This document shows, one piece after another, positions 52,660-61,723 of a stretch of 64,000 bases of DNA (positions are counted from its first letter, which is position 1; the number at the start of each line of letters is the position of its first letter). The stretch spans positions 310,001 to 374,000 of the forward strand of contig NZ_JACFPL010000001.1 in assembly GCF_016102005.1 (NCBI RefSeq), in the 5' to 3' direction. Both the position numbers and the translations under genes were made by a program. The DNA is from Bifidobacterium choladohabitans (GTDB taxonomy: Bacteria > Actinomycetota > Actinomycetes > Actinomycetales > Bifidobacteriaceae). The notes under the pieces are model-generated. The model worked only from the letters and a program-made list of their open reading frames with translations, was not told the origin of the DNA and did no database searches.

Positions 52660-53394
52660 TCAGCAGGCGATGCCCCGCTGACGAAGGAGCTGACGCAGGC
52701 TGCTGATGTCCTGGGCAAGAATTCCATCCATGCCTAGCCTGTCAGCTATAGCCACATGTTCAGGGTCCGCATCAACGAAAATCGTATGCCCGGGGCTGAT
52801 GGCGAAGCGGCGCAGGGCCAGACGATAGAAGAGCGGATCGGAAAGGTCCAGATGCTCCTCTGACGAAATCAGGACGGCCTTCAGGGCAGAGAGCGGCGAA
52901 AGTACCTCGGATACCGACTCAATCAGCTGACCGGTCGCTGCCGCCAGACCCCAAAGGGTCAGGCCAGCCCGCTCCAGATCCCCCAGCAGATCCGATGCTC
53001 CGGGAAGCAGACCGTTCACTGCCAGGGTGTAGTTTTCCAGACAGACGCGAACCACCCAGGCGACCGCAGGCCCGTGGGTGGTTTCATAGTCGGCCAGTGC
53101 CTGCTGCGGGTCCACACCCAGATTGACCTGTCTTCTGACACAGGTGAAGCCCCAAGGTTCCTCCGGGTCCAGCACCATATCGATCACCCCGTCAGGGTAC
53201 TGCCCGACCAGGGCTCTGCGCGGATCCCAATCCACCAAGGTCCCGGGCAACGCGAAGATGATGCTGCCGCCGGGGGCCGCAGGATCGGGGCGGTCATCGC
53301 TGAACCTGTCGTTGCCGGAGAAATCATAACCAGACATGTCACTCGAGACGTCTTGACCCGATTTCTGCCGAAACTCCTGATGCTGCCTTGCCAT
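52660..53394 (-). CDS. HAD-fold protein lacking both catalytic aspartates
   Basis: 244 aa. HAD architecture: motif I position FALPGTLVDWDPRRAL (47 on), motif II near LAAATG, motif IV VDADPEH. The canonical DxDGT is changed: Ala48 and Pro50 (codons at 53251-53253 and 53245-53247) replace the nucleophile and acid/base Asp. Phosphatase activity is therefore unlikely. The remainder of the fold looks intact, which argues for retained structure. A TAGTCT box 6 nt before the ATG supports the long start; M20 is an alternative. Converges on the response regulator with 8 nt between. Confidence 0.75.
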   Translation of the reverse strand: MARQHQEFRQKSGQDVSSDMSGYDFSGNDRFSDDRPDPAAPGGSIIFALPGTLVDWDPRRALVGQYPDGVIDMVLDPEEPWGFTCVRRQVNLGVDPQQALADYETTHGPAVAWVVRVCLENYTLAVNGLLPGASDLLGDLERAGLTLWGLAAATGQLIESVSEVLSPLSALKAVLISSEEHLDLSDPLFYRLALRRFAISPGHTIFVDADPEHVAIADRLGMDGILAQDISSLRQLLRQRGIAC

Positions 53395-53400
53395 GCCCCC

Positions 53401-53406
53401 AGACTA
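53401..53406 (-). promoter_or_regulatory. Putative -10 box of HAD-like gene (TAGTCT)
   Basis: TAGTCT ends 6 nt before the ATG at 53394, which otherwise has GGGGG too close for a ribosome site. Confidence 0.35.
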
Positions 53407-53541
53407 GGCATCCGAGCCTACAACGTGGTCAATCACCAGGCGAAGGCCATGGCATGGATATATTGAAGCCAGCAATGATCGGATCTTACCTTTTATAACC
53501 TGCCCTGGGCGGAAGTCCCGCCCGTCACGAAAGGAGCCGTC

Positions 53542-54153
53542 ATGCGTCGGCTGCTGCTCACGTCCTCATTCTCCGCTACCGCTGGCAGGCTGCCCACCTT
53601 CCTCGAAGGCTCGCCCAAGAACCATACGGTGGCCTTCATCCCCACGGCCAACCTTCCCCAGCGTTCGGATGGTTATGTCCAGGATGCTCGCCGGGCTTTC
53701 ACCGACATGGGCTGTCAGATTGACGATCTGGAAGTTTCGACCGCCGATCCGGAGACCATACGCCGGAGCCTGGAGGAGGACGACCTGATTTATCTGTCCG
53801 GAGGCAACACCTTCTTCCTGTTGCAGGAGCTGCGTCGCTCAGGCGCTGCGGATCTGATCAGACAGCAGGTGAACCAGGGCAAACCCTATATCGGCGAATC
53901 GGCTGGCGCTGTGGTGACCGGTCCCGATATCGGCTTCCTGGATGCCATGGATCCACGCTCGGCCGCCCCGGATCTGGACTCCACTACTGGGCTGGGTCTA
54001 GTGGACTTCCGCCTCCTCCCCCACCTTGATTCCGAGCCCTTCGCCGAGGTGACCAGGAAAATTCTGGACCACTACGGCGATGATGGTCCCATGGTGGCCA
54101 TCAGCAACAGCCAGGCCGTGGCTGTCCACGGGCAGTGCCTGACCATTCTTTAG
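53542..54153 (+). CDS. Peptidase E-like serine peptidase (S51 family)
   Basis: 203 aa. GESAGAVV holds the nucleophilic Ser of the class I glutamine amidotransferase-like fold; LSGGNTFFLLQEL is the family block before it. Peptidase E cleaves Asp-Xaa dipeptides; related proteins degrade cyanophycin. GAAAGGAG precedes the ATG. Converges on clcA. Confidence 0.85.
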   Translation: MRRLLLTSSFSATAGRLPTFLEGSPKNHTVAFIPTANLPQRSDGYVQDARRAFTDMGCQIDDLEVSTADPETIRRSLEEDDLIYLSGGNTFFLLQELRRSGAADLIRQQVNQGKPYIGESAGAVVTGPDIGFLDAMDPRSAAPDLDSTTGLGLVDFRLLPHLDSEPFAEVTRKILDHYGDDGPMVAISNSQAVAVHGQCLTIL

Positions 54154-54181
54154 AGAAAACTCCAGTTTAGAAAAGTACCTG

Positions 54182-55783
54182 TTAGCGACAGAGGCCTTCC
54201 ATGACCCGGCGGGCCTGATCCAAGCTATCGCCCGGACAGAGCAGGATGACACCGTCTCCCGCGAGCAGCCGCAGGTCGCCTGCGGGAATCAGCCGATGCT
54301 CGCCCCTGCGCAGACCGACCACAGCACATCCGTGCGGCCATGGGACCTGCCCCAGCAGACGACCAGCCGCTGGGCTGCCATGCTCTATGGGGAACTCCAC
54401 AGTAACCCTGTCAGGAACCTGGACATCTGGAGCATGCCCCCGGCGGTAACGCTCCAGCAGAGCCTCGTATATGGGCTCGACACGCAGCAAATCGGACACC
54501 ATCAGGGCCGTGAAAGCACATAGGGCCACGGGCAGCATATGAACCAGAGAGCCAGACATCTCCACCGTCAACAGAATGGACGTTATAGGAGCCTTGACCG
54601 AGGCCGTCAGGGTGCCTGCCATGGCACAGACCGCGCAGACCGGAATGATTCGAGCGGGCATTCCCAGGGCGGCCGCACCCATCCCGCACAGGGACCCGGT
54701 CAGCGTACCGACAGCCAGAATGGGCATGAAGATGCCACCGGGGGCGCCACTGCCGAAGGAACTGGCCGTAAAGAGCATCTTGACCAGGAGCAGAACCAGC
54801 AGGTTGACGGCCACCGACCAGGCCACCTCGCGAACGCCTTCCGCCTTGCCAATCAGGTCCTCGCCGCCACCCAGGACGGCAGGCAGCAGCAATCCTACCG
54901 GCAGGGCCAGGAATAGGGAGATCACCGGTCCCAGCTTCGAGGGCAGGTGGCTGTAAAGGCTCTGCGCGCCCAGCAGCAGACGGTTCATGGCAGCTCCCAC
55001 CAGGCCGGCCACCAGCCCAAGGGGGATCATCAGCAGATACTGGGCGATGGTCAGCTGGGGCATAGCGGTGAAGTCCAGGACCGGACGCAGGCCGAAGCGG
55101 TTCTTGGCGATGAAATCAGCACTCAGGCAGGCCATGGCCGCCGAAAGAAGAATCATGGGAGAAAAAGACCTGTGGATCTCCTCCAGGGCGAAGACCATCC
55201 CCGACAAGGGCGCGTTGAATGCCGCAGACAGACCGGCAGCCGCGCCGGAGGTAACCAGGCAGGTCTCCTCCACACGGTCTCGGCGCAATCCTCGGGAAAC
55301 GAGCTGGGAACCGGCCGCGCCGATCTGCACCGAGGGCCCTTCGCGCCCCAAAGACAGGCCGAACATGCCGCAGGCCAGACCACCCAGGAACCGTACACCC
55401 AGCACAGGCAGGGCAGACATGCGCATGCCGTGGATGACCACGCCCTCCACCTGTGGAATGCCGGAGCCCGAGGCCATAGGAACCCGGTGGACCATCCAGG
55501 CCAGGGCCAGTCCTACCAGCAGGGCGGCCAGCAGCCAAGGAAGAATCATCAGGGGCTGGTCACGCATCTGCGCGTAGGCCCATCGAGCGAACCTTGTGCC
55601 ATAACCGATGCCCTGCCGGTAGAGCACCACCAGCAATCCCACCAGCAACCCGCAACAGGCAGCTCTGAGAGCCACCAGCCACCGGCTGGCTCGACCCGGC
55701 CTGGTCGCCTGCACAGGGTCGGAACGATGGGTCTGATCCATCTCATCTGCCGACGGCTTTCTCCAAGACAGGTTCAGCCTCAC
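54182..55783 (-). CDS. CLC-type chloride channel or H+/Cl- antiporter
   Basis: 533 aa. About ten or more membrane segments with GSGIPQVEG, GREGPSVQIGA (gating Glu) and GSGAPGGIFMP selectivity motifs, then a C-terminal TrkA-C-like regulatory domain. The gating Glu suggests exchange of chloride and protons, useful in acid stress. Start set at GTG 55783, where AAGGAG lies 7 nt upstream; a TTG at 55813 and ATG at 55741 have poorer sites. Confidence 0.88.
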   Translation of the reverse strand: MRLNLSWRKPSADEMDQTHRSDPVQATRPGRASRWLVALRAACCGLLVGLLVVLYRQGIGYGTRFARWAYAQMRDQPLMILPWLLAALLVGLALAWMVHRVPMASGSGIPQVEGVVIHGMRMSALPVLGVRFLGGLACGMFGLSLGREGPSVQIGAAGSQLVSRGLRRDRVEETCLVTSGAAAGLSAAFNAPLSGMVFALEEIHRSFSPMILLSAAMACLSADFIAKNRFGLRPVLDFTAMPQLTIAQYLLMIPLGLVAGLVGAAMNRLLLGAQSLYSHLPSKLGPVISLFLALPVGLLLPAVLGGGEDLIGKAEGVREVAWSVAVNLLVLLLVKMLFTASSFGSGAPGGIFMPILAVGTLTGSLCGMGAAALGMPARIIPVCAVCAMAGTLTASVKAPITSILLTVEMSGSLVHMLPVALCAFTALMVSDLLRVEPIYEALLERYRRGHAPDVQVPDRVTVEFPIEHGSPAAGRLLGQVPWPHGCAVVGLRRGEHRLIPAGDLRLLAGDGVILLCPGDSLDQARRVMEGLCR

Positions 55784-55868
55784 AGGCCTGCTCCTTCCCT
55801 CCTTTGCGCACAACGGTTTCCAGCTTCTCTCAGGGCAGAGACCAGGAGCAATGGCTGAGTCGACGGCT

Positions 55869-56468
55869 TCAACTCTCAGACATTATGAACACCCGGGATA
55901 CCAGCTTCCGAGCAAGATCCGCCAGGCAGGAGCCGGGCAAGCAGACGGACACATAGTCAGAGCCCAAAGGCAGTGCTGTCTGTTCGTCTGTTGCCGTCAG
56001 ATTACCGTCCAGGACGACGGTGTCCACCTGGCCGCGATGGCCCACAAGATCCAGCAGCGAGACCCGACCCGGCACCGTATCCAGACACTGGCGCAGGGTG
56101 GCGGCCGAGGCCATGTGCAGCCTTCGGCATCCGACCACTGCCCGCACCTGGCGCAGATCAGGCCGCTCTATGCCCTTGGCCACCAGGAGTATCAGCAGAC
56201 CTCCAGCATCCTCCAGCAGCAAGAACTTGGAGAGGTTTTCTATAGAAAGCCCCAGCAGGTCAGCAATGCCCAGCTCCATGCCCTGGTCAATGGTGTCCAA
56301 GGGCGGGTGTTGAGCGACTCGCCAATTTGTTCTCAAACCATCCAGAAGCGCTCGCACCGGCTGGGGAACCATCCTGTCCCCCGAGCCTAATGACCCCTTA
56401 TCCATACCGGCTGAGGCGTCAAGCTCTGCTCTGGCTGCAGGATCGGTGCTGCCATTGCCTGGTCTCAT
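55869..56468 (-). CDS. YbaK/ProX-type aminoacyl-tRNA deacylase domain protein
   Basis: 199 aa. The C-terminal 140 residues follow the YbaK/ProX editing fold: RRLHMASAATLRQCLD, VPGRVSLLDLVG and VVLDGNL blocks. Such domains remove mischarged amino acids from tRNA-Pro or other tRNAs. The N-terminal 35 residues look disordered. GAGG 5 nt upstream supports the ATG; the gene follows its neighbour by 10 nt. Confidence 0.7.
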   Translation of the reverse strand: MRPGNGSTDPAARAELDASAGMDKGSLGSGDRMVPQPVRALLDGLRTNWRVAQHPPLDTIDQGMELGIADLLGLSIENLSKFLLLEDAGGLLILLVAKGIERPDLRQVRAVVGCRRLHMASAATLRQCLDTVPGRVSLLDLVGHRGQVDTVVLDGNLTATDEQTALPLGSDYVSVCLPGSCLADLARKLVSRVFIMSES

Positions 56469-56478
56469 GGACGCCTCG

Positions 56479-56976
56479 TCAGTCGTTGGCCACCTCTGAG
56501 TCGGGCTTCAGCTCCTTCTCCTTCTGGCCTATCCGCTTTCTGTCTATGCGATAGTAAGCGTTGAAGAGACCGCCGGAGGTCAGCAGAACGATCAGAAGGA
56601 CCAGCAGCCATATGTTCTCTTCGGCATCGTATTTCTCAAGCAATTCATAAGAGGAGGAGATCATCTTCAGCCAGCCTGCGACCGACACGAAGTACCAGGC
56701 GGTCGCCTGGTCGAGGAAGCTCAGCGCCCGTCGACGTTCTGATCTGGTCCTGGTAGCCTGACGGAGAATTTCGTGCCCGCGTTTGCGCTCCAGCTGAATC
56801 TTGACGATGGGCACCAGCCACCACCAGGGCGAGACCTCATCCCAATTCTTGCTGAGCTGATCAAAGTCGTCCAGGAGCTCCTGATATTCCTGCAGCTCCA
56901 TCAGCCCCTGGAAGAGTGGGAATGTGAAAAGCAACCAATCTCCGATCAGAGAGACAATGGCGATGAATTGATCCAC
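56479..56976 (-). CDS. Membrane protein of unknown function
   Basis: 165 aa from GTG 56976, chosen because AAAGG lies 7 nt upstream (an ATG at 57042 has no site). A hydrophobic N-terminal stretch, an aromatic WWWLVP segment, a charged helical middle, then two hydrophobic stretches and a Lys-rich end. No family recognised. Co-transcribed with the YbaK-like gene. Confidence 0.55.
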   Translation of the reverse strand: MDQFIAIVSLIGDWLLFTFPLFQGLMELQEYQELLDDFDQLSKNWDEVSPWWWLVPIVKIQLERKRGHEILRQATRTRSERRRALSFLDQATAWYFVSVAGWLKMISSSYELLEKYDAEENIWLLVLLIVLLTSGGLFNAYYRIDRKRIGQKEKELKPDSEVAND

Positions 56977-57112
56977 GACCCGACCTTTCCCTTGCAGAGC
57001 CGGCGCCCAAGGGTCGGCTCGCGCGATAAGCATGGCTACCATCCATCATTGTAGGCACCAAGTTCCAGCCCAAACCGCTCTGCAAAACATAAGATTCCAG
57101 CGCTTACAAGAA

Positions 57113-57137
57113 TGCCCCGGATATAGCTCCGGGGCAT
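57113..57137 (-). terminator. Terminator of tRNA-Ser
   Basis: ATGCCCCGG and CCGGGGCAT form a 9-bp stem; on the minus strand TTCTTG follows. Confidence 0.6.
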
Positions 57138-57145
57138 CAGCCAGG

Positions 57146-57230
57146 CGGACAGGGCGGGATTCGAACCCGCGGTGGCTTACGCCACAACGGTTTTCAAGAC
57201 CGTCTCTTTCGGCCGCTCAGACACCTGTCC
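57146..57230 (-). tRNA. tRNA-Ser (TGA anticodon)
   Basis: 85 nt with a long variable arm, as in class II tRNAs. GGACAGG pairs with CCTGTCC; the anticodon loop CTTGAAA gives TGA; discriminator G. Lies just downstream of serS on the same strand. Confidence 0.94.
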
Positions 57231-57232
57231 AA

Positions 57233-57257
57233 AAGACGTGCCGATCAGGCACGTCAC
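57233..57257 (-). terminator. Terminator between serS and tRNA-Ser
   Basis: GACGTGCC and GGCACGTC form an 8-bp stem with a 5-nt loop, followed on the minus strand by TTTT. It comes directly before tRNA-Ser. Confidence 0.7.
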
Positions 57258-57323
57258 TCATCATACGACATCAAGGTTGGGCCGACCACCAACGGAATGT
57301 CGGTCGATCCCAGCAGAGGCGGC

Positions 57324-58610
57324 TCAGGCCTCCCAGGTCTTGGGCTCGATGACCTCCTTGCCGCCCACATAGGGGCGCATGGCCTCAGGAATGACGATGG
57401 AGCCGTCGGCGTTCTGGTGGTTCTCCAGGATGGCGACCAACCAACGGGTGGTCGCCAGGGTCCCATTCAGGGTGCTGACAGGACGCGTAGAGCCGTCCTC
57501 CAACCGCTCGCGCTCGTTGAGGCGGCGGGCCTGGTACTCGGTGCAGTTGGAGGTTGACGTCAGCTCGCGGTAGCGACCCTGGGTGGGCACCCAGGCCTCA
57601 CAGTCGAACTTGCGCGCTGCCGAGGACCCCAGGTCTCCTGCGGCGGTGTCGATGATCCGGTAAGGCACATCCACCTTGGCCAGCATCTCCTGCTCCATGG
57701 CCAGCAGCTGCTGGTGCTGGTCGCGGGAGTCCTCCTGCTTGCAGTAGACGAACATTTCAACCTTGTCGAACTGGTGGACACGGATGATGCCCATGGTGTC
57801 CTTGCCGGCGGAGCCAGCCTCCCGCCGGTAGCAGCTGGACCAGCCGCAGTAACGCAGCGGACCCTTGCTCAGGTCCAGAATCTCGTCCTCATGCATGCCG
57901 GCCAGGGAGACCTCGGAGGTGCCCACCAGATACTGGTCGTCAGGCTCACGCAGGCGATAGATCTCGTCGGCATGGGCATTCAGGAAGCCGGTGCCGGCCA
58001 TGACCTCAGGGCGGACCAATGTTGGTGTGATGGTAGGGATGAATCCATGCTCCATGGCCTGGTCCACGGCCATGGTCAACATGGCAATCTCCAGCCGGGC
58101 CACATCCCCGCGCAGGAAGTAGAAGCGGGAACCGGAGACCTTGACGCCCCTGCGCATGTCGATGCCAGCCACGCCCACGCCCAGGTCCAGGTGGTTCTTG
58201 GGTTCGAAACCCTCCTTGGCGAAGTCGCGCGGGGTGCCGACCTTCTTGACCACCACGTAGTCGTCCTCCCCACCCTCGGGCGCCTCGGGCTCCACTACGT
58301 TGCTGAACTTCCACATGAGATCGGCGTATCTGGCGTTGGCCTCGTCGGAGGCTGCCTTGCAGGCGTTCACCTTGTCCGACAGGCTCTTGGTCCGGGCCAG
58401 AAGGTCGGCTTTCTCATCAGGAGACGCCGAGCCCATGCGCTTGCCGAGCGACTTCTGCTCGGCCCTGTAGCTCTCGTAATCCTGGAGTGCAGCCCTGCGC
58501 TCGCTGTCCGCCTTCAGCACTTCGTCGACGAGTTCGACCGATTCGCCTCGTTTGCGCTGTGATTCACGGACAACATCCGGATGCTCCTGAATGAACCTGA
58601 TATCTAGCAT
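57324..58610 (-). CDS. serS: Seryl-tRNA synthetase
   Basis: 428 aa. N-terminal coiled-coil arm (about 25-110) for tRNA-Ser binding, then the class II core with [10 protein letters not shown] (motif 2 region) and [11 protein letters not shown] / [11 protein letters not shown] (motif 3). Pairs with the tRNA-Ser gene downstream. ATG is 6 nt after TACAAT: a leaderless message is likely. Confidence 0.96.
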   Translation of the reverse strand: MLDIRFIQEHPDVVRESQRKRGESVELVDEVLKADSERRAALQDYESYRAEQKSLGKRMGSASPDEKADLLARTKSLSDKVNACKAASDEANARYADLMWKFSNVVEPEAPEGGEDDYVVVKKVGTPRDFAKEGFEPKNHLDLGVGVAGIDMRRGVKVSGSRFYFLRGDVARLEIAMLTMAVDQAMEHGFIPTITPTLVRPEVMAGTGFLNAHADEIYRLREPDDQYLVGTSEVSLAGMHEDEILDLSKGPLRYCGWSSCYRREAGSAGKDTMGIIRVHQFDKVEMFVYCKQEDSRDQHQQLLAMEQEMLAKVDVPYRIIDTAAGDLGSSAARKFDCEAWVPTQGRYRELTSTSNCTEYQARRLNERERLEDGSTRPVSTLNGTLATTRWLVAILENHQNADGSIVIPEAMRPYVGGKEVIEPKTWEA

Positions 58611-58616
58611 ATCTGA

Positions 58617-58622
58617 ATTGTA
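58617..58622 (-). promoter_or_regulatory. Putative -10 box of serS (TACAAT)
   Basis: TACAAT ends 6 nt before the serS ATG; no T-box leader is present. Confidence 0.45.
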
Positions 58623-58734
58623 TGACTTTCAGGGGACACGAAAATCGGCCCCGCACACCCCTTTCCGAGCCTTATGACCTCTGCCGCAACCGGTCCGACC
58701 GCCGCCGACCAGCCGAGAAGAGCAATCACGACGG

Positions 58735-58763
58735 GAAGGCGGACAGGAACCGTCCGCCTTTTA
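58735..58763. terminator. Hairpin downstream of sdaAA
   Basis: AAGGCGGAC and GTCCGCCTT form a 9-bp stem with a 7-nt loop. T-rich on the plus-strand side, weaker on the minus side where sdaAA ends. Confidence 0.5.
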
Positions 58764-58780
58764 TATACAGCTGCCCTGCA

Positions 58781-59656
58781 TCACTTGCCGAACACAGTCT
58801 TGCGGAACCGTTTGCCGGTGGGAGTGCCCGCCAGTCCCCCGATGCCGGTCTCCCTCAGTGACGAGGGCATGCTCTCGCCGATGGACTTCATGGCTGCGAT
58901 GACCTCATCGGGCGGAATCCTGCTGACGCCACCCGATAAGGCGATGTCAGCAGCGATCAAAGCGTTGGCTGTTCCGATGGCATTCCGATTCACGCAAGGC
59001 ACCTCCACCAGGCCGGCCACGGGATCGCAGACGAGGCCCAACAGATTGCTCATGGCTATGGCGAAGGCCTGGGCGCAGGCATCGGGATCGCCCCCTGCGC
59101 CCTCAACTGCCGCAGCGGCAGCCATGCCGGATGCGCTGCCCACCTCGGCCTGGCAGCCGCCTGTAGCTCCGGAGATCATCGCCTTGTTGGCCGTGACCAG
59201 TCCGAAAGCCCCTGCAGTGAACAGGCAGCGGATCAGTCCATCATCATCCAACCTCAGTCGGTTCTTGAGCACGGTGAGTACTCCGGGCAGGGTCCCGGAG
59301 GAGCCGGCCGTAGGCGTCGCGCAGATGATGCCCATGGCCGCGTTGACCTCATTGGTAGCCATGGCGGCCTCGACGGCCTGCAACATGGCATCGCCGCTCA
59401 GGCTGGTTCGTGTCTTCCGGTAATGCTCCAGCAGCGCAGCCTGGCCACCGCTCAGCCCTGTCTTGGAAAACACGCCATCGCCCTGGGACCCCCTGGCCAC
59501 GGCAGCCTGCATGACCTGCAGGTTCCTGGCCATTCTTGCCCAGATCCGCTCACGGGTCTGGTGCGAACGTCGCACCTCCTCGTCGATGGCCACTTCGGAT
59601 ATCGACGAGCCGCGCTCTTCGGCCATACTCACGAGTTCAGCGATCGAAGTGAACAT
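58781..59656 (-). CDS. sdaAA: L-serine dehydratase, iron-sulfur-dependent, alpha subunit
   Basis: 291 aa. Catalytic subunit of serine deaminase, which splits L-serine to pyruvate and ammonia. Cys-containing motifs CATPTAGSSG, CLFTAGAFG and GGCQAEVGSASG bind the 4Fe-4S cluster. The gene follows sdaAB by 12 nt; AGGAGG precedes the ATG. Two-subunit form typical of Gram-positives. Confidence 0.93.
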   Translation of the reverse strand: MFTSIAELVSMAEERGSSISEVAIDEEVRRSHQTRERIWARMARNLQVMQAAVARGSQGDGVFSKTGLSGGQAALLEHYRKTRTSLSGDAMLQAVEAAMATNEVNAAMGIICATPTAGSSGTLPGVLTVLKNRLRLDDDGLIRCLFTAGAFGLVTANKAMISGATGGCQAEVGSASGMAAAAAVEGAGGDPDACAQAFAIAMSNLLGLVCDPVAGLVEVPCVNRNAIGTANALIAADIALSGGVSRIPPDEVIAAMKSIGESMPSSLRETGIGGLAGTPTGKRFRKTVFGK

Positions 59657-59668
59657 GCGCCATGCCTC

Positions 59669-60346
59669 CTAGTCGATATAAATCATCCGGGACGAGTGAC
59701 CAGCGATCTGCTTCTGCCGCTGCGTGGAAAGCGGATTGTCCAAATCAAACTCGTACACGGCCGTGCCGGCCGGCCCCTCGGGCTCATACCTGGTCTGTTT
59801 GGTCACGCCCTCTTCCCGTAGCAGATCGCGTATGCGCTCCAATCGCCGACCGGCGTCGTTTTCGGATTCATCCAGTTCCACCAGCAGGATGGGCAGAAGC
59901 CCCGGGGGAGTGATCAGGCAGCCGTCCAAGTTGATACGCCGCACTTCAATAGTCCCGCCCCCAATGGAACAAGCCGCATACATCACCCGACCGGTTGGGC
60001 CCTGCAGGTCCAGGACGGCGGTGTTCGGATGGTCGATGGGGCTGGGTTCGTCCTCCTCGTGAAAGGTCAGCTCCATACCCTGTCTGCGGGCGATGCCGAT
60101 GGCATCAGGCACCCGGGGATCATCCGGCGCAAAACCCAGCAGGCCGCTGATGATGGCATAGTCGGTGCCGTGGCCGCTGTGTGTGCGAGCGAAAGAATCG
60201 TAATAATGGATATCAGCACGGCTTGGAACACCCCCGGCGAGGATGTGCCCAACCCGGCCAATGGCCACTGCCCCAGCTGTATGCGAGCTTGAAGGTCCGA
60301 TCATGATGGGCCCTATGATGTCGAACACGCTCTTGTACTTATCCAT
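59669..60346 (-). CDS. sdaAB: L-serine dehydratase, beta subunit
   Basis: 225 aa. IGPIMIGPSSSHTAGA near the N-terminus is the signature of the beta subunit; the C-terminal part is an ACT-like regulatory domain. Start at 60346 set by GAGGAGG upstream rather than the open frame to 60472. Co-transcribed with sdaAA. Confidence 0.92.
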   Translation of the reverse strand: MDKYKSVFDIIGPIMIGPSSSHTAGAVAIGRVGHILAGGVPSRADIHYYDSFARTHSGHGTDYAIISGLLGFAPDDPRVPDAIGIARRQGMELTFHEEDEPSPIDHPNTAVLDLQGPTGRVMYAACSIGGGTIEVRRINLDGCLITPPGLLPILLVELDESENDAGRRLERIRDLLREEGVTKQTRYEPEGPAGTAVYEFDLDNPLSTQRQKQIAGHSSRMIYID

Positions 60347-60566
60347 GCCTGCCTCCTCTCCCCATACCCCCTGGCTTTCCCAGACTTCCAGCGCACGAAG
60401 CCGTTGCAGCTCCAGACCGAGGGGACCACATGGACCGAGTGCAATCATAACTTTGCGATTTTCATAACTCAATCAGCTCATACTGTCAGCGTGATTGCTG
60501 TAGAGGGTTCGTTCACGTCGGACACGCCCAGGGGCTTCGGGTCGGCACGGCGCGCAAAATAGAGTC

Positions 60567-61661
60567 ATGCCAATTCCAGCGGTCGTTATCCTCGCCATCC
60601 TGGCTGCGGCGGCCATTGCCGTCACTGCGGTGGTGCTGATTGTCCGCGCCCAAAGACGGCACAAGTTCGCCATGCAGATCCTGGCCCGGGACGACGACCA
60701 GCTCAGCTACGCTTTCGTTATCAACCCCTCCAAACCCCAGGCAGCCGCCGCCCGCGAGCGCATCCAGCAATACTGCAGGGACAAGGGCATCCGCGAATTC
60801 AGCTTCATCGAAACCCAGCTGGATCGGGATGGAAGAGCCTGTGCACGCATGGCACTGGAGCGTGGGGCCAACGTAGTCGTTGCCGTGGGCGGGGACGGGA
60901 CCGTACGCACCGTAGCCAGCGCCATGGCCTCCAGCGACCATGTCATGGGCATCATCCCCATCGGTACCGGAAACCTTTTCGCACGGAACATGGGCATTCC
61001 CGTAGGCGATCTGGACGCCGCCCTGGCCGTGGCCACATCGCACGGATCCACCCAGGTGGATGTGGGCCGTATGGCCCTGCTCGACGCAGAAGGTGAGGAA
61101 CAAGGCCATGGTCACGCCTTCCTGATCATCGCCGGCATCGGCTTCGACGCCCTGATGATTGACGACACCGACCCCAACCTGAAGAAGACGGTCAGCTGGC
61201 TGGCCTACTTCATCAGTGGCGCCAAGCATCTGTTCGCACCCAAGTACACGGCCGACATCGCCATAACCCGGCCCGACCAGGTCATACAGACCAACACCTC
61301 AGTGACCTTCCGCACCTTCATGGCCGGCAACTGCGGGGAGATTCCAGGATTCTCCCTGATGCCCGACGCCTCCTACGACGATGGCATCCTGGACTTCGAA
61401 ATCATCGACACCTCCGCCGGCCTGATCGGCTGGGCCAACCTCTTCGGGGATGTGATGCATCAGACCATCACCCGCAAGTCCAATCAGAGCCCCCTGTCGA
61501 CCAACTCCACCATTGTCCAGCTGCAGGGGACAAAGGCGGAGATTCGCCTGGAGAAACCAGCCCTGGCTCAGGTGGACGGCGACATTCTGGGCGAGACTTG
61601 CCACATAGCACTCAGCGTTGAGCGCCAGGCCCTGGACGTGCGGGTACCCCAGTCCGACTGA
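60567..61661 (+). CDS. Diacylglycerol kinase-family lipid kinase
   Basis: 364 aa. Single N-terminal membrane anchor (about 5-27), then a DAGK catalytic domain with VGGDGTV and PIGTGN (about residue 133) and the C-terminal C5-type lobe. Phosphorylates diacylglycerol or another lipid alcohol at the membrane, possibly in glycolipid or phosphatidylinositol metabolism. No clear ribosome site; AAAAT about 6 nt upstream may be a -10. Precedes pgm by 62 nt. Confidence 0.85.
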   Translation: MPIPAVVILAILAAAAIAVTAVVLIVRAQRRHKFAMQILARDDDQLSYAFVINPSKPQAAAARERIQQYCRDKGIREFSFIETQLDRDGRACARMALERGANVVVAVGGDGTVRTVASAMASSDHVMGIIPIGTGNLFARNMGIPVGDLDAALAVATSHGSTQVDVGRMALLDAEGEEQGHGHAFLIIAGIGFDALMIDDTDPNLKKTVSWLAYFISGAKHLFAPKYTADIAITRPDQVIQTNTSVTFRTFMAGNCGEIPGFSLMPDASYDDGILDFEIIDTSAGLIGWANLFGDVMHQTITRKSNQSPLSTNSTIVQLQGTKAEIRLEKPALAQVDGDILGETCHIALSVERQALDVRVPQSD

Positions 61662-61723
61662 GACCGAAACAGCCTGTTGCCCCTCTGTCTGCTTTCTCAT
61701 GCCGGGGTGGCATGATGGGAGCC

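Noticed and set aside
58611-58780. T-box leader upstream of serS
   Set aside because: No T-box sequence or stem; a -10 box sits 6 nt before the ATG, leaving no room for a leader.
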